This document shows, piece by piece, positions 16,344-25,381 of a DNA stretch of 64,000 nt (position 1 is the stretch's first letter; each line of letters starts with the position of its first letter). The position numbers and the translations under genes are program-made. A model generated the notes under the pieces. It saw nothing but the letters and a program-made list of their open reading frames with translations, was not told the DNA's origin and did not search any database. The DNA is taken from NCBI RefSeq assembly GCF_900107975.1, contig NZ_FNVF01000004.1:248001-312000 (forward strand). Direction: 5' to 3'. Source of the DNA: Paenibacillus sp. UNC499MF (GTDB lineage Bacteria; Bacillota; Bacilli; Paenibacillales; NBRC-103111).

Positions 16344-17213
16344 TTGAACGGGTTAATCGGACTTTTATGCCTCATTTGGGGCTACAACTGGGTCATTATG
16401 AAGCTCGCAAACGGTGTATTTCCTCCGGTGCTGTTTGCCGGATACCGTTTCGGAGTAGGGGCGGCCGCTCTGCTGCTGTTCTGTCTGTTCAAAAAGGTCC
16501 CGCTTCCGTCACGGAAAGATTTGAAATGGTTCATCCTGTGCGGAATTCTTCAGACGGCTTATTTCAATCTCGCGATCCAGATCTCGCTGGAGGATATCAG
16601 CGCGGGGCTTACCTCCGTGCTAACGTACAGTATGCCGCTCTGGTTGACGCTGATGGCGCACTTTCTCATTCCGGGCGAAAAGCTTACGACCCGCAAAACG
16701 ATCGGACTGATCGCGGGAATCATCGGCATGTTCTTCGCTTTGGACGTGCGTCTCGGAGGAAGCTTCTGGGCCATGCTGCTGGCTCTGTCGTCTGGACTTG
16801 CCTGGGCCGTCTCCAACGTCATCATCAAGCGCAAGCTGGCCCACTGCGACAACCTGCAGTTTACGACCTGGCAGATGGTAGCGGGAGCGGCGGGTCTGTT
16901 TCTGTATTCGGCCGTTTTTGAACACGGGGAGAGCCACTGGGGACTTATGCCCGCGGTTTATGTCGGCTTTGCCGGGATTGTCGCTTCCGCGTTCGCTTTC
17001 GTCCTGTGGTTCCATATTTTATCGCGTGCCGAGGCGGGCAAAGCGTCGGTTTCCCTGCTGCTGGTGCCGGTCATAGGCGTTCTGTCGGGCGTTCTTTTCC
17101 TGGGTGAAACCTTGAGGGAGGGCACGGTGACGGGCATCGTCTTCGTACTGATCGGCATCTGGTTCGTCAATTCAAAAAAGCCAATCCGCAAGGAAGAACG
17201 TGCGGCAGGATAA
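16344..17213 (+). CDS. EamA/DMT-family transporter
   Basis: Ten-helix transporter of about 289 residues with two EamA repeats. It starts with a hydrophobic helix containing the family motif IWGYNW. I chose TTG at 16344 because AGAGGTG lies 7 nt upstream and the first helix begins there. A GTG at 16317 would add nine polar residues without a good ribosome site. It is only distantly related to the DMT gene at 5675. The substrate is unknown; no regulator is adjacent. Confidence 0.82.
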   Translation: MNGLIGLLCLIWGYNWVIMKLANGVFPPVLFAGYRFGVGAAALLLFCLFKKVPLPSRKDLKWFILCGILQTAYFNLAIQISLEDISAGLTSVLTYSMPLWLTLMAHFLIPGEKLTTRKTIGLIAGIIGMFFALDVRLGGSFWAMLLALSSGLAWAVSNVIIKRKLAHCDNLQFTTWQMVAGAAGLFLYSAVFEHGESHWGLMPAVYVGFAGIVASAFAFVLWFHILSRAEAGKASVSLLLVPVIGVLSGVLFLGETLREGTVTGIVFVLIGIWFVNSKKPIRKEERAAG

Positions 17214-17357
17214 GGGCCGCGTGCACACGGGGCAACCCCGGGCATGCGGGATGGCGAAAACCGGATAGGGGTTTTCAGAAAAGGTGATCTGAATTTCTCT
17301 AGCGGGGTAAGTACAGGCTAGAGATGGAAATTGGCGTAAGCGGAGGAGGCGGTGGGC

Positions 17358-18254
17358 ATGTTCAAAAAAGCGATTCTGATTCATAACGGCAGCGCCGGAC
17401 AGGCGGAGACGGGCAGCAGGCTTGGAGCGGTGATCGGTCCGCTTGCAGCCGGGATTGAAGAACTCACGCTGGTACAGACGAAGGAACCGGGAGATGCGGA
17501 GCGGATTTGCCGGGAACGCGGCGGGGAGACGGATCTTCTCCTCGTGCTGGGCGGCGACGGAACTGTCCATGAATGCGTGAACGGGCTGGCGCCGCTGGAA
17601 GATCCGCCCGTCGTCGGCATTCTGCCCGGCGGGACATGCAACGACTTCTCCCGGGCGCTCCAAATTCCCCAAGAGCTGGAACGGGCCGCAGAGACTCTTA
17701 TGCGGGGGAAGACACAGGCGGTAGATATCGGACGGGCGAACGACCGGTACTTCTCGAACTTTTTCGGTATCGGCCTTATTACCGACGCTTCGGTCAACAT
17801 CAACCCGCAGCTGAAAGGAACGATCGGCAAGCTGAGTTATTTTATAAGCACGCTCCAGACGGTAACGTCCGCAAATCCTTTCCGCTTTACGCTGGAGCAC
17901 GACAGCGGGCAGACGGGCGGGGAAGCAGTTATGCTTTTCGTCGCCAACGGCCGGTTTCTCGGCACGAGGCCGCTGCCCTTGGCTTCGGATGCTCTTTACG
18001 ACGGCGTCCTGGATGTGGCGATCATCCGTGAGGCGGGTCTTCCGCTTCTGAAGGAGCTTTTCAAAATCAAAAATTTCCAGGAGTGGGATTCGGAGAAAAG
18101 CAGCTTCGAGTTTATCCGCACGACTTCTTTGAAGCTGACTACGGATCAGCCTATGCAGGCGGATATGGACGGGGAAATTTATGTGCAGACTCCGGCGGAT
18201 ATCTCGGTTCTCGGGAAAAAGCTGACCTTCCTCGTCGGGGAAGAACAGCCGTGA
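17358..18254 (+). CDS. Diacylglycerol/lipid kinase family protein
   Basis: Soluble or peripheral lipid kinase of 298 residues with the DAGK catalytic fold: nucleotide-binding GGDGTVHECVNGL, then GILPGGTCNDFSRAL, and a C-terminal beta sandwich with LPLASDALYDGVLDV. By family it phosphorylates diacylglycerol or a related lipid. It could serve recycling of diacylglycerol from lipoteichoic acid synthesis, but it may be a YegS/BmrU-like paralogue rather than DgkB. ATG 17358 is 8 nt after GGAGGAGG; an upstream GTG (17352) is too close. Confidence 0.87.
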   Translation: MFKKAILIHNGSAGQAETGSRLGAVIGPLAAGIEELTLVQTKEPGDAERICRERGGETDLLLVLGGDGTVHECVNGLAPLEDPPVVGILPGGTCNDFSRALQIPQELERAAETLMRGKTQAVDIGRANDRYFSNFFGIGLITDASVNINPQLKGTIGKLSYFISTLQTVTSANPFRFTLEHDSGQTGGEAVMLFVANGRFLGTRPLPLASDALYDGVLDVAIIREAGLPLLKELFKIKNFQEWDSEKSSFEFIRTTSLKLTTDQPMQADMDGEIYVQTPADISVLGKKLTFLVGEEQP

Positions 18255-18280
18255 AAACAAGCGGCAGCCGGAAGACCGAA

Positions 18281-18323
18281 ACGCCCGTATCTCCTCCAAA
18301 GAGACGGGCGTTCCTTTTTTTTG
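18281..18323 (+). terminator. Intrinsic terminator of the lipid kinase gene
   Basis: AACGCCCGT and ACGGGCGTT form a perfect stem with an extra CTC/GAG pairing inside, followed by eight Ts. Confidence 0.88.
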
Positions 18324-18402
18324 GCAGGCATCCGGCAACTTCTTCGTTCCGTTTCGTATGAATGGTGTATAGGGAAGAAAACTCATGATTACGGAGGCTG
18401 CC

Positions 18403-18705
18403 ATGAAATCGAAAAAGAAGGTCGGAACCGGCTCAACGCTGTTAAGCATTTTGGGCGTTCTGATGCTTGTCGGGAGCTACCTGATCTCGGAGAATCCTGC
18501 CGGTAGCGAATCGGCGGGCATTCGGCTGCTTTTTTATACCGCCATCGGTTCGCTTGCCGCCAGTCTTGTGCTGGGTTATGCGGGCATGCTGAAAGAGGAG
18601 CGGGGCTTTCTGAAATTTGTAGCAGCGGGAAGCATCTTCCTGGTCGCCGGGGCTTTGATTGGGGCTCTGCTGCTGACGGTTTTTGCCGGGTTCCGGGAGC
18701 CCTAG
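18403..18705 (+). CDS. Small three-helix membrane protein, unknown function
   Basis: Protein of 100 residues with a basic start (MKSKKK) and three hydrophobic helices (about 12-28, 41-60, 73-95). No family motif is recognised. ATG 18403 follows GGAGG by 5 nt; an in-frame ATG at 18385 lacks a ribosome site. It stands alone between the lipid kinase and the pseudouridine synthase. Confidence 0.65.
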   Translation: MKSKKKVGTGSTLLSILGVLMLVGSYLISENPAGSESAGIRLLFYTAIGSLAASLVLGYAGMLKEERGFLKFVAAGSIFLVAGALIGALLLTVFAGFREP

Positions 18706-18936
18706 TTTAGTCCGCTATTTTCTCAAGTCCTTTGCTGTTCCCTGCTATATGGCATTTCCGGCGGTCCCCTTCCATCTTGATACCCGTTTCCTTCCTAACG
18801 GAATAAGCATCTCCCCCGAAGGTCCGTTTTTGTGAAAGAGCGGCGGCGCGAATTGCCTCCGGTTATGGTACAATACAGGCATATAAATCGGTGGGAACTC
18901 ACAACCTAACAGGCAAAAGAAGGGGACAGCAGCTTC

Positions 18937-19626
18937 ATGCGGATCAATAAATTCATTAGCGAAACGGGCATTTGCTCCAGACGAAAAGCGGACGAGCTTG
19001 TACAAGCCGGACGTGTGACCATTAACGGGGCTCCGGCGGAGCTGGGCAGTACGGCCGAGCCGGGGGACGATGTGAGAATCGACGGCAAGCCCCTGGGTAC
19101 TAAGAAGAAGCCCGTCTATATAGCGTTGAATAAACCGGTTGGCATCACGTGCACGACGGAACGCCACATTCAAGGCAATATCGTCGATTTTGTGCGCCAC
19201 CCGGAGAGAATTTTCCCGATCGGACGTCTGGATAAAGATTCGGAAGGCCTTATCCTCATGACCAATGACGGGGATATCGTCAATAAAATTTTGCGTGCGG
19301 AAAATAATCATGAGAAAGAATATATCGTCACCGTGAATCAGCCGATCACAAACTCCTTTGTGCAGGGCATGTCCACGGGCGTCCGCATTCTGGGAACGAA
19401 GACGAAACCGTGCAAGGTGACCCGGATCAACGACCATACTTTCCGGATCATCCTGACGCAGGGATTGAACCGGCAAATCCGGCGCATGTGCCAGGCGTTC
19501 GGGTATCAGGTGCACCGGCTGCAGCGGGTGCGCATCATGAATGTCAAGCTGGACGGGCTTCCCAAAGGAAAATGGAGAGACCTGAGCGAATCCGAGTTTA
19601 GCCGGCTCATGGAGCTGCTGGATTGA
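18937..19626 (+). CDS. rluF: 23S rRNA pseudouridine synthase, RluF-like
   Basis: Protein of 229 residues. An N-terminal S4 RNA-binding domain (about 1-50) is followed by the RsuA/RluB/E/F catalytic domain with GRLDKDSEGL, where D99 is the expected nucleophile. The later motif NRQIRRMC and the general layout fit RluF, which modifies 23S rRNA U2604 in E. coli. The exact target here is inferred from similarity. It is complete, with an AAGGGG ribosome site, and is followed after 55 bp by the ThrE-like pair. Confidence 0.85.
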   Translation: MRINKFISETGICSRRKADELVQAGRVTINGAPAELGSTAEPGDDVRIDGKPLGTKKKPVYIALNKPVGITCTTERHIQGNIVDFVRHPERIFPIGRLDKDSEGLILMTNDGDIVNKILRAENNHEKEYIVTVNQPITNSFVQGMSTGVRILGTKTKPCKVTRINDHTFRIILTQGLNRQIRRMCQAFGYQVHRLQRVRIMNVKLDGLPKGKWRDLSESEFSRLMELLD

Positions 19627-19681
19627 AAACGGCGGCAGTGAAGGGCAGCGTCTTATCTACATCCACAGGAAGAGGTGCGCG

Positions 19682-20443
19682 ATGGAACAGGCGTCCAGTC
19701 CCGGTCAGACTTATAAAATCGTAGATGTGTGCCTGCTGGCGGGTAAAATCATGCTCCAGAACGGAGCGGAAACGTATCGGGTGGAAGATACGATGACCCG
19801 CATCGCGGCCTCCTACGGCCTTCATCATACCCACAGCTTCGTGACCCCGACGGGCATCATCTTCTCCGTGGACGGCAGCGATCCGACCAAGCTGGTCCGG
19901 ATTTCTACGCGGTCCACCGACTTGCACAAAGTGACGCTGGTCAACGGGCTCTCCCGCAAAATAAGCGACGGGCAGCTTGACCTTCAGGAAGCCCACCGGC
20001 TGCTTCTTAAGGTGGATAAAGCCAATCTGGCCTATCCCGTGGCCCTGCAGATTGCGGCGGCGGCCGTGTCCAGCGGCTGTTTTACGATCATGTTCAACGG
20101 CGGGTGGCTCGATTTTATTCCGGCCGTCGTCACGGGCGGGCTTGGTTTTATCGGGTTTCTTATTTTTCACCGCTATGTGCTGTTCAAGTTCGTAGCCGAG
20201 TTTCTGGCTTCCTTCATTATCGGCATGCTGGCTTCTCTGTTTATATGGACAGGGCTCGGACAGGAGCTGGACAAAATTATTATCGGCTCCGTCATGCCGC
20301 TTGTACCGGGTCTGCTGATCACGAATGCCGTGAGGGATTTGATAGCGGGGCATCTCGTGTCCGGCTTGTCCAAGGGCGCGGAAGCTTTTTTGACGGCGTT
20401 TGCCATCGGGGCCGGTATCGCGGTCGTCTTTTCATTTTATTAA
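19682..20443 (+). CDS. Threonine/serine exporter, large subunit (ThrE N-domain)
   Basis: Protein of 253 residues of the ThrE_1 (DUF1212, YjjP-like) family. A cytoplasmic N-terminal part (1-115) contains the conserved LQNGAETYRVEDTM, followed by five membrane helices. Together with the next gene it reconstitutes a full ThrE exporter, split in two as in YjjP/YjjB. By family the cargo is threonine/serine or a small carboxylate such as succinate. It lies 15 bp before its partner, in one operon. Confidence 0.85.
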   Translation: MEQASSPGQTYKIVDVCLLAGKIMLQNGAETYRVEDTMTRIAASYGLHHTHSFVTPTGIIFSVDGSDPTKLVRISTRSTDLHKVTLVNGLSRKISDGQLDLQEAHRLLLKVDKANLAYPVALQIAAAAVSSGCFTIMFNGGWLDFIPAVVTGGLGFIGFLIFHRYVLFKFVAEFLASFIIGMLASLFIWTGLGQELDKIIIGSVMPLVPGLLITNAVRDLIAGHLVSGLSKGAEAFLTAFAIGAGIAVVFSFY

Positions 20444-20458
20444 CGGAGGAATCCCTCA

Positions 20459-20884
20459 ATGATTGCACAGCTCGTGACGAGTTATATTGCCTCCGCCGCC
20501 TTCGGCATTATTTTTAATGTTCCCCGGAATACCTTGATCCAGTGCGGTTTCGTCGGAATGATGGGCTGGCTCGTGTATATCGCCCTCGTGCGGAGCGATA
20601 CCAACGCCATCGTGGCCACCTTGGCCGCGGCTTTCTTCGTAACGGTCATATCCCGGGTATTTGCCCGTCTCTACAAAACCCCGATTATCGTTTTCAGCGT
20701 GGCGGGGATCATCCCCCTCGTTCCGGGAGGCATGGCCTATGACGCGATGCGCTCTTTCGTGGAAAACGACTATAATCTTGCCGTCCAGCTCGCCGCCAAA
20801 GCGTTTATGATTTCCGGTTCGATTGCCGCCGGTCTTATTTTCTCCGAGGTGATGAACCAGCTTTTTAAAAGGCCGAAGATATAG
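20459..20884 (+). CDS. Threonine/serine exporter, small subunit (ThrE_2)
   Basis: Membrane protein of 141 residues with four to five helices and the family block IIPLVPGGMAYDAM (YjjB/DUF3815 type). A similar VMPLVPGLLITNA block occurs in the large subunit, showing that the two are related halves. It has a GGAGGAAT ribosome site and is followed by a terminator. Confidence 0.85.
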   Translation: MIAQLVTSYIASAAFGIIFNVPRNTLIQCGFVGMMGWLVYIALVRSDTNAIVATLAAAFFVTVISRVFARLYKTPIIVFSVAGIIPLVPGGMAYDAMRSFVENDYNLAVQLAAKAFMISGSIAAGLIFSEVMNQLFKRPKI

Positions 20885-20931
20885 CCCGGACTTAAAATAC
20901 GGAGGTGCAGCGCTTTGCCGCCGCACCCGCG

Positions 20932-20963
20932 ACCATCCGCTGAGTTCACGGGTGGTTTTTTTG
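20932..20963 (+). terminator. Intrinsic terminator of the ThrE-like pair
   Basis: ACCATCCG pairs with CGGGTGGT with one wobble, followed by seven Ts. Confidence 0.75.
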
Positions 20964-21144
20964 TTGGCCGGATGAGGTGTTTGGAAAACGGCCGTTTTTT
21001 CGGACGAAGGATCGTTTTTTACGCGGGCCGCTTGTCTCACCATGAGCTTGCCGGCGATTTGCCGCGGCAAACATGGAGAATGACAGGTTAGTAAAGCAAG
21101 AAGGGCAGGGCCATACTAATTCCAAAACCGAATGAAAGGGCGGT

Positions 21145-21732
21145 GTGGTGCCCATGGCGATTTTTACACCCTCTATCCTGCCGGAAGAAAAGGCCCCGTC
21201 CCATGCAGCCGGGTGCAGGTTATGCGAGCTGGCGGATCAGCGGCAGCGGGTCGTCTGGGGAGAAGGGGACCCGAAGGCGAAAATCGTGCTGATTCTGGAC
21301 AACCCGGGCGCCCGGGAGAACCGGGAAGGCGACCCGTTCCTCTGCGGAACGAGGGAAACGCTGCAGGCCGGCCTGTATGAAGCCGGGGTGGATATCCGCT
21401 CCGTGTATGTCACGTATCTGCTCAAGTGCCGTCCGGTCAGAGCGTATGACAAGCCTGCGGCAAGGGCCGCGTGCTTTCCTCATTTGAAGGCCCAGCTCGG
21501 AGCCAAAAATCCGCAAATTTTGTTCGGATTCGGCAACACGGTCGTCCAAACCTTGTTTGCGGACGAAGAGAAAGACGTCAAAGGATTAAGGGGCGGATGG
21601 CATACCGTAATGGGGCTGCCGATAGCTTTTTCCTATCATCCTTTAGCGGTCCGGCGGCGGCCGGTTTTGATGAAATATTTTATCGAAGACTTGTCCCTGC
21701 TGGCAATAAAATCCGAGGAATTACTGGAATAA
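21145..21732 (+). CDS. Uracil-DNA glycosylase, family 4-like
   Basis: Predicted base-excision enzyme of about 195 residues. Four cysteines (CRLC, LLKC and AAC) match the iron-sulfur pattern of family 4 glycosylases. The segment DNPGARENREGDPF corresponds to the uracil-pocket motif, and SYHPLAVRRRP to the C-terminal His motif. The start is uncertain: GTG at 21145 or 21148 is well placed after AAAGG, and ATG at 21154 is possible but farther. It removes uracil left by cytosine deamination. It stands alone. Confidence 0.82.
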   Translation: MVPMAIFTPSILPEEKAPSHAAGCRLCELADQRQRVVWGEGDPKAKIVLILDNPGARENREGDPFLCGTRETLQAGLYEAGVDIRSVYVTYLLKCRPVRAYDKPAARAACFPHLKAQLGAKNPQILFGFGNTVVQTLFADEEKDVKGLRGGWHTVMGLPIAFSYHPLAVRRRPVLMKYFIEDLSLLAIKSEELLE

Positions 21733-21782
21733 ACAAGCACGTATCCCTGCTTTAGGTGCGGGGGTGAAAAGAAAAGTGATTT

Positions 21783-21802
21783 TTGTCACAAATTATTCAC
21801 AT
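21783..21802 (+). promoter_or_regulatory. Candidate Rex operator upstream of yjlC-ndh
   Basis: TTGTCAC-AAATTA-TTCACAT matches the Gram-positive Rex consensus TTGTGAA-W6-TTCACAA at 11 of 14 fixed positions, with an all-A/T spacer of the right length. It sits upstream of a TATAAT at 21842-21847. In B. subtilis Rex represses the homologous yjlC-ndh operon, which supports the call. Confidence 0.65.
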
Positions 21803-21818
21803 GTGTAAAAAATTGTTT

Positions 21819-21847
21819 TTCTCATGTCCGCAAGACGGAGGTATAAT
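21819..21847 (+). promoter_or_regulatory. Promoter of the yjlC-ndh operon
   Basis: TATAAT at 21842-21847 is preceded at 17 bp by TTCTCA, a 4/6 match to the -35 box. The resulting 5' leader is about 235 nt long. It contains a second -10-like TACAAT at 21953-21958, so a second start is possible. Confidence 0.5.
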
Positions 21848-22089
21848 AGAGGTACATAGGGTTCCGTTTCGACCTGTTCGACATTTTTCCCGAACTTGCA
21901 AGTAATGGACTCGCAGCCAAGAAAAACCTTCTTCCTTTTATGTGAAAAATGTTACAATCTTATCAGGCCGCGCGGTTTCATTTATCACGAATAGGGAAAC
22001 TTATGCGAAGACAGAAGACGTCTCGATGGCTAGGCAGGGATCGAAAAATAAACGGGCTTCTATTTCAAAGTAAAGGAGGACGTTAGCTT

Positions 22090-22515
22090 ATGTCAGAAAC
22101 ATCCAATCCAACCCCAAGCACTACCGAAAAAAGGGAACCCCAGGATGTCCTTGATCAGTTGATGAAGCCAGAGGTTCAGGAGTCTTTAACCGTTCTCGTG
22201 GAGAATCTGCCGAAATTGGCGGAAATGGTTACGATTCTTACCAAAGCTTACGACTTGGCTCAAAGCGTTGCGAGCGACCAAGTTCTGATCGACGACCTCA
22301 AAGGCGGTATGAACGAATTTGTTAAGCCGATCACCGAGAAAGCGAAAGGCGTGGCTGCTTCCGTAATCGAAGCAAACGACCGCGCTCAGGCGGAGCACTC
22401 CACAATCGGTCTGTTCGGACTGCTCAAAATGCTGAAAGACCCGCAAGTACAAAAGACATTCCGTTTCGTACAGGCATTCTTGGATGTTCAAGCCGAACGG
22501 CAGCAACAGCGTTAA
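22090..22515 (+). CDS. yjlC: DUF1641 protein, YjlC homologue
   Basis: Soluble protein of 141 residues, mostly helical, with the DUF1641 core (about 25-130) ending in LKMLKDPQVQKTFRF. The biochemical role is unknown. The gene is repeatedly found just before type II NADH dehydrogenase, as here (36 bp), which suggests a helper or regulator of that enzyme. It has an AAAGGAGG ribosome site. First gene of the probable Rex-controlled operon. Confidence 0.87.
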   Translation: MSETSNPTPSTTEKREPQDVLDQLMKPEVQESLTVLVENLPKLAEMVTILTKAYDLAQSVASDQVLIDDLKGGMNEFVKPITEKAKGVAASVIEANDRAQAEHSTIGLFGLLKMLKDPQVQKTFRFVQAFLDVQAERQQQR

Positions 22516-22551
22516 TCATAAGGTAAGCTGAAACAAGAATGGAGGATGAGT

Positions 22552-23733
22552 ATGTCCAAGCATATTTTGATCTTAGGTGGCGGTTACGGCGGCTTGCTCA
22601 GCGCACTGACGGCCCGTCAACACTTGACTGCGGAAGAAGCTACGATTACGGTTGTCAACCGTTTTCCTACGCACCAAATCATTACCGAGCTGCACAGACT
22701 GGCCGTAGGTAATCTGCACGAGAAAGCAGTTGCCCTGCCTCTGGAAAAGCTCCTGCGCGGCAAAGACATCAACCTGGAAATCGGCACGGTCGAAACGATT
22801 TCCGCGGACAGCAAGCGCGTCATCCTGTCGAACGGCAAATCGTTCGATTACGATAAGCTCGTTGTTGCCCTGGGCAGCGAAACGGCGTTCTTCGGTATTC
22901 CCGGCCTCCAGGAGCACAGCTTCACGCTGAAATCCGTTAACGACGCCAACCGCATCCGCGAGCACGTGGAAGCGCGCATCGAAGCTTACAGCCAGACCAA
23001 GAACAAAGCGGACGCTACATTCGTGGTCGGCGGCGGCGGCTTGACCGGCATTGAGCTTGTGGGCGAACTCGCCGACATGCTTCCGGGCCTGTGCCGCAGC
23101 AAAGGCGTCGATTTCAACGACGTCTCCCTGTACTGCGTAGAGGCGGCTCCTTCCATCCTGATGGGCTTCCATCCGGAACTGATCGAGCGCGCTACGACAA
23201 GCCTGCAGAAGCGCGGCGTAACGTTCCTGACGGGCGTTGCGATTACCGAAATGCAGGAATCCGTCGTTTCCCTGAAAGACGGAAGCACAATCGAAACCAG
23301 CACGCTCGTTTGGACAGGCGGCGTACAAGGAACTCCGGTTGTCGCTAACTCCGGCATCGAAGTGAACCGCGGCCGTGCGACGGTCAACGAGTTCATGCAG
23401 TCCACGTCCCACCCGGACGTATTCCTCGCAGGCGACTGCGCGGTTGTATTCCCGGCCGGCGCAGAGCGTCCGTACCCGCCAACCGCACAACTGGCTTGGC
23501 AGATGGGCGAAGTGGTCGGTTACAACCTCTTCGCGGCACTGAAAGGCGCTCCGATGGACGTCTTCACGCCGGTATTCTCCGGTACGCTCGGAAGTCTGGG
23601 CCGCAAAGACGGAATCGGTTCGATCGGCGGCAATCAAACCCGCCTGAAAGGCCTGCCTGCAACGCTCATGAAAGAAGCGAGTAACATCCGTTACCTGTCT
23701 CATATTCATGGCCTGTTTGCACTGGCTTACTAA
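22552..23733 (+). CDS. ndh: Type II NADH:quinone dehydrogenase
   Basis: Single-subunit, non-proton-pumping NADH dehydrogenase of 393 residues on the inner face of the membrane. The FAD-binding motif ILGGGYGGL begins at residue 6. A second Rossmann motif for NADH is VVGGGGLTGIELVGEL (near 157), and the FAD-contact segment VFLAGDCAVV lies near 285. It feeds electrons from NADH to menaquinone. ATG 22552 lies 6 nt after GGAGG; the ATG at 22546 overlaps that site and is less likely. The operator upstream implies induction when NADH/NAD rises. Confidence 0.92.
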   Translation: MSKHILILGGGYGGLLSALTARQHLTAEEATITVVNRFPTHQIITELHRLAVGNLHEKAVALPLEKLLRGKDINLEIGTVETISADSKRVILSNGKSFDYDKLVVALGSETAFFGIPGLQEHSFTLKSVNDANRIREHVEARIEAYSQTKNKADATFVVGGGGLTGIELVGELADMLPGLCRSKGVDFNDVSLYCVEAAPSILMGFHPELIERATTSLQKRGVTFLTGVAITEMQESVVSLKDGSTIETSTLVWTGGVQGTPVVANSGIEVNRGRATVNEFMQSTSHPDVFLAGDCAVVFPAGAERPYPPTAQLAWQMGEVVGYNLFAALKGAPMDVFTPVFSGTLGSLGRKDGIGSIGGNQTRLKGLPATLMKEASNIRYLSHIHGLFALAY

Positions 23734-23775
23734 GAGCGGTCCGGAATCGCATTCGGAATCAACCGGTCCAATCCT

Positions 23776-23819
23776 AAGTCCCGGCATTCTCCTTCGGGGG
23801 AGTGGCGGGGCTTTTTTAT
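23776..23819 (+). terminator. Intrinsic terminator of the yjlC-ndh operon
   Basis: A 17-bp stem with a TTCG tetraloop (arms AAGTCCCGGCATTCTCC and GGGGAGTGGCGGGGCTT, several G-T pairs) is followed by a T-run. Confidence 0.88.
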
Positions 23820-23853
23820 TTTTTTATAAGAGAAAGAAACAGGCTGGCAGCAC

Positions 23854-23898
23854 AAAAAAAGCCCGCTTAAAGAGCGGCAGCGCTTCTTTAAACGGGCT
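23854..23898 (-). terminator. Intrinsic terminator of the secreted DUF3298-like gene
   Basis: AGCCCGTTTAAAGA pairs with TCTTTAAGCGGGCT (one mismatch) on the minus strand and is followed by seven Ts. Confidence 0.87.
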
Positions 23899-23936
23899 AT
23901 TTAAATGTTCCGGGCAGGCCGCTGTGAAGGCCCGCT

Positions 23937-25067
23937 TTATTTGATTACAAGCTGATCGCCGTTTACGGTTACATCGGCATTCAATATCTTGGAGAAGAAG
24001 GATGCCGGCACGTACATGTTGCCGTCTTCTTTAATGACGGCCGCTTCGCCAAGGGAGAACGGCGCCATTTTATTGATGGTATACGCATCTTTTCCCTTGT
24101 AGACGCTTGTCCATACCGCACCTTTGGACAACTCGGCTGCCCATTGCTCCTGGTTCCATTTAAGCTGGAAGCTCAGCTTCTCGGCCGCAACGCGGAGTGG
24201 AACCATGGTAGTGCCCGCCGCCGTGGTGTAGAGAGAGCCCTGCTTCGCCGACAGCACTTCGCCGCCCACTACGAGACTGGAAGGTGCGGAAGAGCTGCCT
24301 CCTTGGGAGATAGGGATGGAGAACTCCTGGATACCTGCGGCATAAGGGGCGATTTCGTAAGGCGAGAACACGATTACCGCTTTACCGTCCTTGATCTGGA
24401 AAGACTGCGTGTCGGTAATGCCGGAGAACGCGTCTTCAAAGAAATCATCCGGATGTTTGGCGATTTCCTGACCGATCTGCTTGTCGATAACCGCTTTATA
24501 GTTGTCCCCGAATAAATCTTTCAGCTCAACTAGCTGAGCTTCCTCCTCATTCAGGACGTTATAGGTATCCACACGCGGCATTCCGTGAGCGCCTCCCGTA
24601 AAAACGGAAGTTACCACCCGCAGCGACAGGCGGTTCGCGTCTTTCTGACCACCCGATGCGCTTACTTCAAATACCGAATCGACCGAATAAGGCATGGCCA
24701 GCTCGCTTGCGGAACCGTTGGCGGCTGCCAGGTCACCTTGGGCCTGTTTGCGTACGGCCTCGACATCTTTCATGGCGTGCCGGTAAATAATATCGTTAAG
24801 CTCGTCCTGATACTGCTTATCTTTCATACCCTGTATAACGGGAATCTGGAGATTCACGCTCAGTTCGGGGGATTCTTCCTTAATTTCTTTGGTTGTCACC
24901 TGTACAGCTCCGTTTTTAACCGGAGTGGCTGCCGGTTCCGCCGCAGCGGATACAGAAGCGGCTGCAGACGGCTGTACCGCGCTACTCGCATAAGAAGTTC
25001 CGGCTGAGGCCGCAAGCAGACAGGAGCCTGCCAGGCTGAGTGTCAGAAGTTTGAATGATTTTTTCAT
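23937..25067 (-). CDS. Secreted DUF4163/DUF3298 protein with stalk domain
   Basis: Exported protein of 376 residues. A signal peptide (about 1-28) and Ala/Ser-rich linker are followed by a DUF4163-like segment (about 65-150), a DUF3298-like segment (about 165-255) and a C-terminal copper-amine-oxidase-N-type stalk domain (about 285-376, block TMVPLRVAAEKL). The first two domains occur in PdaC and RsiV, where they bind wall material or lysozyme. The third is a common surface module in Paenibacillus. No catalytic domain is present, so it is probably a wall-binding or signal-sensing protein. ATG 25067 begins the signal peptide and has AGGAGGG. Confidence 0.8.
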   Translation of the reverse strand: MKKSFKLLTLSLAGSCLLAASAGTSYASSAVQPSAAASVSAAAEPAATPVKNGAVQVTTKEIKEESPELSVNLQIPVIQGMKDKQYQDELNDIIYRHAMKDVEAVRKQAQGDLAAANGSASELAMPYSVDSVFEVSASGGQKDANRLSLRVVTSVFTGGAHGMPRVDTYNVLNEEEAQLVELKDLFGDNYKAVIDKQIGQEIAKHPDDFFEDAFSGITDTQSFQIKDGKAVIVFSPYEIAPYAAGIQEFSIPISQGGSSSAPSSLVVGGEVLSAKQGSLYTTAAGTTMVPLRVAAEKLSFQLKWNQEQWAAELSKGAVWTSVYKGKDAYTINKMAPFSLGEAAVIKEDGNMYVPASFFSKILNADVTVNGDQLVIK

Positions 25068-25301
25068 AATAAGTATCCCTCCTAGGTTGTCCGGTTTTAT
25101 TATAGGCACCCTTTGCATCAAGGTGGGTTACAGAGAGGTAACATTACCCATCCGGAGGCAAACTGTAACCGGATTTTAACTTTTGAAGGATAGGGTAGAA
25201 GGGTTCCGGAAAGATCGAATATACGATTATTTTTGGTCTTTTTCTCCTGAAATTTTCGGCATCCGAAAACAAAAGTTCAATGGAGCAAGCTGGAAGGGAC
25301 A

Positions 25302-25310
25302 TGCTATAAT
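25302..25310 (+). promoter_or_regulatory. Extended -10 promoter of the putative toxin gene
   Basis: TGCTATAAT is a perfect extended -10, 72 nt before the small ORF. No clear -35 is seen. The same ATGCTATAAT occurs on the opposite strand at 25718-25726. Confidence 0.6.
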
Positions 25311-25381
25311 CGGTTCCATGGACTAGGAATAGTGGTGGATTTTCAGACCGCGGCGCAGCTTCCCGAAAGGGGGTGAGGCCG

